From positions 1 to 15,978 of the forward strand of contig DASTPP010000245.1 of NCBI GenBank assembly GCA_035762175.1: 15,978 nt of DNA, written 5' to 3'. A program made the translations under genes and the position numbers. Below the pieces are notes generated by a model. The model was not told the origin of the DNA, did not search any database, and saw nothing but the letters and a program-made list of their open reading frames with translations. Each line of letters opens with the position of its first letter. The stretch's first letter is position 1. Source of the DNA: DASTPP01 sp035762175 (GTDB lineage: Bacteria > Myxococcota_A > Polyangia > Polyangiales > Polyangiaceae). Below, one piece after another: positions 1 through 7,326 of the stretch.

Positions 1-42
1 TTGACGCGCCGCCGGGGCGCGGGCACCCTGCGTCAACCAGCG

Positions 43-1137
<1,095 letters not shown>

Positions 1138-1968
1138 GGGGCCCCGGGCGGCGGCCCGCGCCGCTCAGAAGCAGCCGGGGCCGCGGCCACGACGGGCGCG
1201 CCGCCGTTCAGGACGACCGCGACGCGGGCCGGCTCGTTGGTTTACCTATCCACATACATTGCCTCTCGCCGGCCCCGGCGACGTCGGCCCGCCGAGCCCC
1301 CACGGCCCGGGTCGGCGGTGCCTCCGCGCTCGGTCATCGAGCCTGACAAGTACGATGTACTGCCACTTCCATGCCGACCAGAGCTGCGCGCTCGGCCGGC
1401 CGCGTCAACGCGAGCTCGGCCTCGCCGCCGATGCGCGTTTGGCGCGTCGACCAAGCACGCCGTTCGCACGCGCGGCGGTGCCAGCCGACCGACCCGGAGA
1501 GGTAATGTGCCATGTGGCACAGGGCGCCGGTGTCAGGGGCCGGGCTGGCGGGCCGCAGGCGGCGCTCGCCCTGCTGCTCGCCGAGGGCCGGCCGGTGACG
1601 TGCGACGCGGTCAAGGCGCTGGTGGCGGCCGAGGCGAGGCTGGCGCCGCCCGCGCTCCTCCCCGGGCCGCTCCTGACCCTCGAGCAGGCGGGGGCGCCCG
1701 GGGGGCGACGCCCCTGCCGGTGGCGCCCGCGGCGCCCACAGGCGCCCGCCTGACGGCGCTGGCCGCCGCCCCCGCGGTCGCCGAGGCCGTCGGCCGGGCG
1801 CAGGCCGCCCCGGCCCCGCCGAGCCCCGCCCCGGGCGCCGCCGGCCCCGAGCGGCCCCCGGTCGTCCAGGTCCTCGTCGTCTGGCCCCAGGTGCTCGTGC
1901 TCGAGGCGATCGTCACCGAGGTCGAGTTCGCCTTCCGCCGCTTCCGGCGTCGGTGGGCGCGTGCTCGC
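1138..1968. other. Gene-poor stretch, possible transposase debris
   Basis: I see no convincing gene here. Open frames exist on both strands but have the arginine/alanine/proline-rich composition of GC-rich shadow frames. One short plus-strand stretch (about 1549-1690, reading AALALLLAEGRPVTCDAVKA) resembles the C-terminal tail of IS21-type IstA transposases, which often carry a leucine-rich helix followed by a VxxDAVxxL motif. The likeness is from memory only and covers fewer than 50 residues. A slightly AT-richer spot lies at about 1240-1260. Confidence 0.3.
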
Positions 1969-2853
1969 CTACGTGGCCACGTGCACCTTCGAAGAAATCC
2001 TCGACGGTCGCTTGAGAGTGATGCCCCGCTTCACGGACGTCTCTCGCTCGAGCAGGTTGAGGGCGAGCTTTCGCAGCAAGCCCATATTGGCAGGCCCGTG
2101 GTCCTTTCGGATTCGGCACTCGTCTTCGCCTCGTCGTCGGTGTGCGGGACGAACGCGAACGGCAGGCGGCCGGCGTGTTCGAAGGACGCGACGAGCTCGT
2201 CGTGCGTCGTCGGCGGGCTGCCCTTGCACGTCATGACGTAATCGGTTCCGCCTCGGCGACGGCCACGTGGCAGCGCATCGCGTCGACCGTGACGACCGCC
2301 CCTCGCAGCTCCAGCATCCCGATCAACTTCGGCCGCGCCGGGGTCTCGTTGGAGTCGTCGTCGACGGCGATCTGCCCGAGCACCAGGCGGTTCTCGGCGG
2401 CCCACGCGCTGACCGCGTGCAGTGCGGGCGCCCCGGTCGCCGCATCGAAGGAGTGGCGCATCGTCGTGCCGTCGAGGGCCACGAGCCTGCCTCCGGTCGA
2501 ACCGGGCAGCGCTCACATCCAGGCGGTGAAGCAGCGGCCGAAGGCCTCCGGCTCGAGGCGCGCGAGGCCCCGTCGGAAGGGTCAGCGCACGGGATGCCGT
2601 TCGGCCGCCGCAAGAAGCGGCGGAACCAGCCCTCCTTGGCGCGGCCGAAGTCGGCCATGCCGTCCCAGCCGTCGGCGCCGGCGAGCACGGCGCACCGCGC
2701 GATCGCGAGCAGGTCGAGCAGGTCGAGCAGGTCGTGCAGGCGCGTGCGTTCGACGCGCGGGTCGGGCAGGTCGGCGAAATACTCTTCGAAACGCGTCCTG
2801 CGCCCCGAGCGTCGTGCCCGAAGCGCGCGAGGCACGACGGAGCATCCGTCCAA
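1969..2853 (-). pseudogene. ISAs1-family transposase, multiply broken
   Basis: Remnant of an ISAs1-type (H-repeat) DDE transposase, readable only by joining four frame segments on the minus strand. From 2853 the N-terminal domain reads FEEYFADLPDPRVERTR, followed by WDGMADFGRAKEGWFRRFL. The frame is lost at about 2580-2583 by what looks like a one-base deletion after PNGIPCAD. The next frame continues RLEPEAFGRCFTAWM, then meets a TGA (complement of 2513-2515) where the family normally has arginine (CGA), then resumes with VALDGTTMRHSFD and ENRLVLGQIAVDDDSNE, the catalytic core. Another shift near 2245-2255 leads to DYVMTCKGSPPTTHDEL. About 100 residues are then missing, and the C-terminal RIRKDHGPANMGLLRKLALN follows in a further frame. 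The intact family is about 370-380 residues. With a nonsense codon, at least three frameshifts and an internal deletion it cannot be functional. I did not identify terminal inverted repeats. Confidence 0.85.
2706..2732. repeat. Three tandem copies of a 9-bp unit
   Basis: CGAGCAGGT occurs three times in perfect tandem, followed by a diverged fourth copy. It lies inside the ISAs1 pseudogene and adds an extra Asp-Leu-Leu to a segment that in relatives reads LLD-hydrophobic only once or twice. It is an in-frame slippage expansion in a gene already free of selection. Confidence 0.8.
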
Positions 2854-2964
2854 GGAGGACGCCCAAACGTCCGCTCAGCTGTTCGATGCGCTCGCCCTGC
2901 CCTTCACCGCCAATGGTTGAGCTGAAGGAATAGGCCGCGGCTGAGCTGAGAGAAGGGAGGTGCC

Positions 2965-3285
2965 ATGTCCATTGTGTTGTGCCCAACGCCCGCACGTCGT
3001 CGGCCGCGGCTCGGCGCGCGAGAGCAAGATCTACACCCGCGCTGCTTCGAAGCGCGCGAGCGCAATCTCTGGCGCGGCCTAGCCTTCCAGTGCGACACGA
3101 AAGGCGGTGCGCCAGTTCGGCCAGCCAAGCTCACAAAGCTAGTTAGATTTGATATTCTAGTGGCGATTGTCCACAACTGGTTCGTTCGTAAAATTACGCT
3201 GCCAATTACGCATGGGACAGCGCATGAGACGTCCGAATTATTCATGGTTAATGGGCCCATTAAGCACGAGGCCGCCTTGACTTGA
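2965..3285 (+). CDS. Weak small hypothetical ORF
   Basis: A 106-residue frame whose ATG follows a good Shine-Dalgarno sequence (GGGAGG at 2955-2960). The product is not recognised. Its first half is arginine-rich and looks like GC-rich shadow coding. Its second half (RFDILVAIVHNWFVRKITLP region) comes from a distinctly AT-richer segment and has a mixed composition. It has no signal peptide or motif I can name. It lies between transposase debris and the palindrome at 3248. The ribosome site is the only real support; it may be non-coding. Confidence 0.2.
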   Translation: MSIVLCPTPARRRPRLGAREQDLHPRCFEARERNLWRGLAFQCDTKGGAPVRPAKLTKLVRFDILVAIVHNWFVRKITLPITHGTAHETSELFMVNGPIKHEAALT

Positions 3286-3300
3286 TCATTGATCGGGCTA
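3120..3300. other. AT-rich island
   Basis: Base composition falls to roughly 45% GC over about 180 bases, against about 70% around it. It contains the 16-bp palindrome at 3248-3263 and TTGACT (3277-3282), which could be a -35 box, although no good -10 box follows at the right distance. It may be a promoter or operator region or the scar of an acquired element. Confidence 0.5.
3248..3263. repeat. Perfect 16-bp palindrome
   Basis: TTAATGGGCCCATTAA is a perfect palindrome in the AT-rich island. Symmetry with no loop fits a dimeric regulator's operator better than an RNA hairpin. No regulator gene is in the window, so its partner is unknown. Confidence 0.6.
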
Positions 3301-3333
3301 GCGTTCTTTCGCTGTTACAACGAGGAGGGGGCA

Positions 3334-3510
3334 ATGGGCGGTCAGAGGGGGGCGCCGCACAGCGACGCCGCCGCCAACGGTAGAGACTTGCTCCACCGGT
3401 CGGGGTTTGGAACCTCTCGAACGCCTTCGCGTTCGCGCAGGACACCCTGGTGGACGGTAAGCATCCGCTCGCGGCAGGGGTGCCCGCTAGGGGTGCCCGG
3501 CACGTACTGA
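3334..3510 (+). CDS. Weak small hypothetical ORF (58 aa)
   Basis: ATG at 3334 follows a strong GAGGAGGGG at 3322-3330. The encoded peptide is basic, rich in serine, arginine and glycine, and not recognised. A second overlapping frame (about 3381-3526) reads NAFAFAQDTLVDGKHPLAAG and looks more protein-like, so if a gene was once here it may be frameshifted. The stop is immediately followed by the hairpin run at 3511. Treat as speculative. Confidence 0.2.
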   Translation: MGGQRGAPHSDAAANGRDLLHRSGFGTSRTPSRSRRTPWWTVSIRSRQGCPLGVPGTY

Positions 3511-3717
3511 GCCGCAGCCGGTAGCTGCGGCCACGTGGGCATGTGGCACGCTCCTGCCCCCGACCGGCGGGGGCAGAAACGTCCTGACCTTCAGAACGCT
3601 TTTCTCCCCCTACACGCTTGCGAGCCATCTTGTGTCATCCATACTCTCGGCGGGGGCCGCCGAGAGCGGCGACCGCCCGCGGTCAGCTCTGAAGGGCGAT
3701 TGGCAAGCCGCCCTTCA
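3511..3717. other. Run of five hairpins before the 3743 gene
   Basis: Five perfect-stem inverted repeats lie within 207 bases: 3511-3531 (8-bp stem, 5-nt loop), 3554-3576 (9-bp stem CTGCCCCCG/CGGGGGCAG, 5-nt loop), 3644-3666 (9-bp stem CTCTCGGCG/CGCCGAGAG, 5-nt loop), 3670-3683 (5-bp stem, 4-nt loop) and 3690-3717 (9-bp stem TGAAGGGCG/CGCCCTTCA, 10-nt loop). None is followed by a clear T-run, so ordinary terminators are unlikely, except that a short T-rich stretch lies at 3599-3604. The last hairpin ends 25 bases before the start codon at 3743. It could be a structured 5' leader, a small RNA or clustered REP-like repeats. The stems are seen; any function is inference. Confidence 0.5.
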
Positions 3718-3731
3718 CGCACGGAAGAAGA

Positions 3732-3740
3732 GGGGGGGGG
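3732..3740 (+). promoter_or_regulatory. Nine-G run acting as ribosome-binding site
   Basis: A homopolymer of nine G directly precedes the ATG at 3743 (2-base gap), preceded by GAAGA. It occupies the Shine-Dalgarno position of the secreted-protein gene. Runs of this length are prone to slippage, which would change spacing and translation strength. Confidence 0.5.
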
Positions 3741-3742
3741 AC

Positions 3743-4584
3743 ATGATGAGGGGGACATATGCGCGAACGATGCCTATCGGGGTGGCTCTCGCGCCCTTGA
3801 GCCTCTCGGCGGGCAAGGCGTCCGCGGAGACGACGGTTCGCTACTGGGGGCCGGTCGCGATCCCAGCGCCCGGCCCGAATCAGCATGGCGCGGGGCACGT
3901 GAGCGAGGTCGCGGGGCTGACCGGCGTCGTCGAGTTCCTCGCTAGCTTCTCCGTCGACACGGCAGACTACCCGGTCAATCAGCCCTGCTCGGGCTGCTAC
4001 ATAACCGAGTCAAGCCGAGCCTGGTGCTCGACGCCATGACCACCACCGCCAATCTCGACAACATGAGCATGATGCACCACACGGGCATCGTGAACCTGAA
4101 GAGGTCCGACGTCACCTGCCCGCCTGGGCTCGGCAGGCAAATCAACCCGATCGGGCTAGTGGCCGGCGGCGACCAGCGGTTCTTCGCCACAGGCAACGAG
4201 CGCACCCAGATGATCATGCCGGAGGGGTACGGCTACCAGGTCCGGTCCAAGGCTCAACGGGCGATATCCGACCACCTGATGAACATCAACCACGCGCCGA
4301 GGGCCGTCTACTTCAAGCTCGAGTTCACCTGGGTGCCGAGCGACGTGACCAAGGCGCGGCCGCGGCGTCTTCCAGGGACGTCGGGACGCGGCTCGGGCCC
4401 ACCACCCGGCCTCGCCGGGCAAACGCGCGCCCCGCCGCGAGGGCACGGGGCCAGCAGACGGTCGGATTGCCGAATCCCCAAGCCCGCCCATCGAGGCGAC
4501 AACTACCCTGACACAGGGGGCCCAAAGCGCCTCGTTTTGCGCGTACGCTTCGGGCGACGTGGCGGGCGCGGCGGCGACCCCTAG
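3743..4584 (+). pseudogene. Secreted protein, PHM-like domain, frameshifted
   Basis: The first frame (3743-4039) starts with a classic signal peptide: MMRGTYAR, a hydrophobic stretch to about residue 24, then a cleavage site after KASA. It continues to PCSGCYITE and is then lost. Losing one base after the GAG codon at 4007-4009 explains this: the next frame resumes at 4012 with KPSLVLDAMTTTANLDN and runs to 4584, including MSMMHHTGIVN, QRFFATGNERT, MPEGYGYQV and YFKLEFTWVPSD. The His-His motif, the ASGNERT-like and GYGY segments and the FTWVP strand remind me of secreted beta-sandwich proteins related to copper type II monooxygenase (PHM) C-terminal folds; this is a resemblance, not a proven match. 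After about 4363 the sequence turns low-complexity and a third frame (stop at 4589-4591) looks more protein-like, so a second shift is possible. It is a pseudogene or carries a sequencing error at 4009-4012. Confidence 0.55.
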
Positions 4585-4655
4585 GTCGTGACGGAATGCT
4601 CTGCTCCGCCCGAAAAGAACACCGGGTTCAGATCACCATTGCCTGAACGCGCGCT

Positions 4656-4699
4656 GCGGGCTCGGGCCCCAATGGCTGAGCCCGCCGCGGGTTCGGGCC
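4656..4699. repeat. Direct repeat with inverted repeat upstream of operon
   Basis: GCGGGCTCGGGCC (4656-4668) recurs as GCGGGTTCGGGCC (4687-4699), 12 of 13 bases identical and 31 bases apart, about three helical turns. GCGGGCTC (4656-4663) also pairs with GAGCCCGC (4678-4685). Three-turn spacing suits two regulator sites on one face of the DNA. It lies about 425 bases before the first operon gene and upstream of the possible promoter. Confidence 0.4.
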
Positions 4700-4818
4700 G
4701 CAAGCTGGGATACCTACTGGTTTCATTATAATCTCGCGACCACGAACAGGTCGAGCCCAGCCATTCGTTGTACGCATGTCGCACTGTGGGCAAACTCGCG
4801 CGTCGCTTGATTTTTTTC

Positions 4819-4848
4819 TTGGCGCGACTTCTGAGGCTTTGCTATTAG
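4819..4848 (+). promoter_or_regulatory. Possible sigma-70-type promoter of the operon
   Basis: TTGGCG (4819-4824) and TATTAG (4843-4848) are separated by 18 bases in the AT-richest part of the leader, just after a T7 run. They match four of six bases of each consensus. This would give a leader of about 270 bases before the operon's first ATG. Read by eye; the rest of 4592-5123 shows no other promoter of this quality and no convincing full-length gene. Confidence 0.3.
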
Positions 4849-4876
4849 AGAAACCGACCACGCCGTGGTTCGTCGC

Positions 4877-4966
4877 ATGAGTGGTTCGTTCGAGTCGTAC
4901 CTCAACAGTTTCGAGCAAGTCTCGCTCGACGCTGCTCCGCCAGGTGCGCAAGTCCGCCGAGCTTGA
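4877..4966 (+). CDS. Possible 29-residue leader peptide
   Basis: ATG at 4877 opens a 29-residue frame (MSGSFESYLNSFEQVSLDAA, then a short basic tail) ending in TGA at 4964-4966. The composition is balanced and acidic, unlike shadow frames in this genome. It lies about 30 bases after the candidate -10 box, where a leader peptide would be. There is no good Shine-Dalgarno site. No run of one amino acid suggests classical attenuation. Confidence 0.15.
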   Translation: MSGSFESYLNSFEQVSLDAAPPGAQVRRA

Positions 4967-5123
4967 CGGGGGAATTCTCCACGTCAAGAGCTACACCCGC
5001 CCCGAACAGGTGGGCGAGTTTCGAGTCAGGGGTGGTCCGGAGAGGGGCTCATTGGACGAGCGGGGACGCTCGGACGGCTCCACGCCCGGCGCACGCACAC
5101 CACTTCGGAGGATCGAAGTCCCA

Positions 5124-6455
5124 ATGAGCTCTCTATTTCAACCGACCCGCGACGCCTTGCGCCCTCATCCGGTGGTCACACACCACCTCTCCGGCGTGGA
5201 GAGCGCCGACACCTTGTCCAAAGACGCGCTCGCGGCGTACCGCGCCGAATCGCTGCGCGCGATCGTGCGGCGAGCCTACGAGGGCTCGTCGCTCTACCGC
5301 GAGAAGATGGACCGCGCCGGCGTCCGGCCCGACGACATCGCGGGCCCGGCGGACCTCGCGAGGCTGCCGCTGCTCACGAAGGACGAGCTGCGCGGCGATC
5401 CGTGGCGCCTGCTCGCGTGCGAACGGCGCGACGTCGCGCTCATCCAGGTCTCCACCGGCACCACGGGGGGCGAGGAGATCTACATGGCCCACACGTGGAG
5501 AGACTACGTCCTCCACGATCTCGCGCCGCGGTATTCGAGGCTGTTCCCCGCCGGGCCCGGCGACGTGTGCCTGAACGCGCTCCCCTACGAGATGAGCACC
5601 GCGGGGCTCTCGTTCCACAAGACGTTCCTGGAAGGCTGCCAGGCCACCGTGATCCCCGCGGGCAAGGGGGGGGCCTATTCGACCCCCGGCAAGACGGTGA
5701 AGATGATCCGCGACCTGCGCCCCACCCTGATGGTCACGAGCCCCTCGTGGGCCATCACGCTGGCCGAGGAGGCCGCGGCGGCCGGGCTCGATCTGCCCGC
5801 GCTCCGTCTCAAGCGGATGTGGCTCACGGGTGAGGGCTGCTCTCCCGCGTTCCGGGGCCGCGTGGAGCGACTCTGGGGCACGACGGCGGCCTTCTTCTAC
5901 GGATCGCTGGAGTGCGGCGCCCTCGGCATCGAGTGCGACGCGCACGACGGGTATCACCTGCCGGAGGCGCACGTGCTCATGGAGGTGGTGGACCCTGCCT
6001 CTGGCAAGGTGCTCCCCGCGGGGGAGGCCGGCGAGATCGTCGTGACGGCGCTCCTCCGCTACGACACCCCGATTCTCCGCTTCCGGACCGGCGACGTGGG
6101 GGCCCTCGACGAGAAGCCTTGCCGCTGCGGGGTCGCGATGACGCGGTACCACATGCGGGGCCGCGCGGTGGACCAGATCCGGTACCGCGGCAGAGCGCTA
6201 TCGCCCGTGTATCTGGAAGAGCTCCTGATGCGGATGCCCGAGGTCGGGAACTGGTTCCAGCTCGTCGTGCCGTCCCCGGACGCCGCGGTCATGAAGATCC
6301 GCTGTGAGCTCGCGGCGGGGGTCGCGCCCGAGCGCGGGCTCGCCGCGAGGCTCGCGGCGGCGATGTCGGCGGCGGCCGGCCTCCCGTTCGAGATCGAGAT
6401 CGTCGACCGCCTGCCGCGCCCGACGGGCAAGGTCGCACGGGTCGTGAAGGAGTAA
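5124..6455 (+). CDS. PaaK-like adenylating enzyme (acyl/aryl-AMP ligase) 1
   Basis: Member of the phenylacetate-CoA ligase branch of the ANL superfamily: it activates a carboxylate as acyl-AMP and passes it to CoA, an amine or a hydroxyl. The 443-residue product carries the phosphate-binding loop STGTTGG (110-116), the adenine-site motif YGSLECG (259-265, usually YGxTE), the CDAHDGYH cluster (271-278) and CRCG (333-336) typical of PaaK-type enzymes and possibly binding metal, RTGD (321-324), and the C-terminal lysine loop PTGKVARV (Lys436). All catalytic motifs are present, so it is probably active. GGAGG at 5107-5111 supports the ATG at 5124, with a rather long 12-base gap. It is first in the six-gene operon; 35 bases separate it from the amidohydrolase. 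A likely substrate is 3,4-AHBA or an aryl acid partner (inference). It contains an eight-G run at 5666-5673. Confidence 0.9.
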   Translation: MSSLFQPTRDALRPHPVVTHHLSGVESADTLSKDALAAYRAESLRAIVRRAYEGSSLYREKMDRAGVRPDDIAGPADLARLPLLTKDELRGDPWRLLACERRDVALIQVSTGTTGGEEIYMAHTWRDYVLHDLAPRYSRLFPAGPGDVCLNALPYEMSTAGLSFHKTFLEGCQATVIPAGKGGAYSTPGKTVKMIRDLRPTLMVTSPSWAITLAEEAAAAGLDLPALRLKRMWLTGEGCSPAFRGRVERLWGTTAAFFYGSLECGALGIECDAHDGYHLPEAHVLMEVVDPASGKVLPAGEAGEIVVTALLRYDTPILRFRTGDVGALDEKPCRCGVAMTRYHMRGRAVDQIRYRGRALSPVYLEELLMRMPEVGNWFQLVVPSPDAAVMKIRCELAAGVAPERGLAARLAAAMSAAAGLPFEIEIVDRLPRPTGKVARVVKE

Positions 6456-6490
6456 GCGTCTGCACGTGTTTCCATCGAGGGAGGTACTTC

Positions 6491-7312
6491 ATGATCATCG
6501 ACGCACACGCCCACCTGTCTCCGACGAGCTACGGTTCCTTCGAGCGTTACCTGGAGTTGCTCGCGCAGAGCGACATCGACGGAGGCGTCGTCTGCGCGGG
6601 CGGCATGCTCGACGTCCGGAACATGAACGACTTCGTGCTCGGCGTGCGCAAGCCGAGCACGACCCCGCGAAACGACTACGTGGAGCGCGCGACCCGGCAA
6701 GGGCCGCGTCTCCACGGCGTGGCTTGCGTAAACCCTTGCGATCGGGGGGCGGCCGGCGAGCTGTCACGATACCTCTCCGAAGGGTTCCGCGGGCTCTTCG
6801 TGTCCCCCCTCGTTCACCCCTTCTCGTTCACGGACGATTCGATGGTCGAGCTCGCCACGCTCTGCGCCGAGCGCGAGCTCCCGGTCATCTCCCACAACGG
6901 GTGGCGGCCGGGCGCGAACACGGAAGACTACGTTCGGCTCGCGAAGAAGGTGCCCCGCGCCCGCTTCATCCTCGAGCACATGGGCGCCCACCCCGTCGAC
7001 GTGGAGGCCCGGACGGCCGCGACGGAGCTTTCCAACTTCTACCTGGAGACCTCCCTCGCCAGCTTCCTCCACATCGTCGAGACCGTGAAAGCGGCCGGCC
7101 CGAGCAAGGTGATCTTCGGGTCAGAATACCCGCTATCTCACCCCGGCGTGGAGCTCGCCAAGCTCCGTTTCCTCCCGATCACCGAGCGGGAGCGCGACCT
7201 GATCCTGGGCGAGAACGCGCGGGCGCTCTTCCGCCTGGGGGCCGGGGCGGAGGGCGCGTTGGCGCGACCCGAAGCCGCCTCGCCCGACCTGGCGGACGGG
7301 CCTCGGAGCTGA
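6491..7312 (+). CDS. Amidohydrolase-2 family metalloenzyme
   Basis: TIM-barrel metal-dependent hydrolase of the amidohydrolase-related (ACMSD-like) group, 273 residues. The metal-binding pattern is readable: HAH at residues 6-8, His135 in SHNGW, His163 (with His167) in LEHMGAHP, and GSEYP at 210-214, where most relatives have Asp and this protein has Glu212. The C-terminal GENARALFRL is the usual family ending. A GAGGGAGG Shine-Dalgarno at about 6477-6484 supports the ATG at 6491. It sits between two adenylating ligases. In actinobacterial benzoxazole pathways an amidohydrolase (NatAM type) closes the oxazole ring from an o-aminophenol ester or amide, and that is my preferred role here. The same family also contains aromatic decarboxylases, so conversion of 3,4-AHBA to 2-aminophenol is an alternative. 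Family sure, reaction inferred. Confidence 0.88.
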   Translation: MIIDAHAHLSPTSYGSFERYLELLAQSDIDGGVVCAGGMLDVRNMNDFVLGVRKPSTTPRNDYVERATRQGPRLHGVACVNPCDRGAAGELSRYLSEGFRGLFVSPLVHPFSFTDDSMVELATLCAERELPVISHNGWRPGANTEDYVRLAKKVPRARFILEHMGAHPVDVEARTAATELSNFYLETSLASFLHIVETVKAAGPSKVIFGSEYPLSHPGVELAKLRFLPITERERDLILGENARALFRLGAGAEGALARPEAASPDLADGPRS

Positions 7313-7326
7313 GCGGGGCCACCACG

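Noticed and set aside
1549..1690. IS21 IstA C-terminal gene remnant
   Set aside because: The likeness is short and from memory; noted only within the gene-poor entry.
3541..3560. Sigma-54-like promoter (TGGCACG then TGC)
   Set aside because: GG and GC are nine rather than ten bases apart and the second element lacks the full TTGC.
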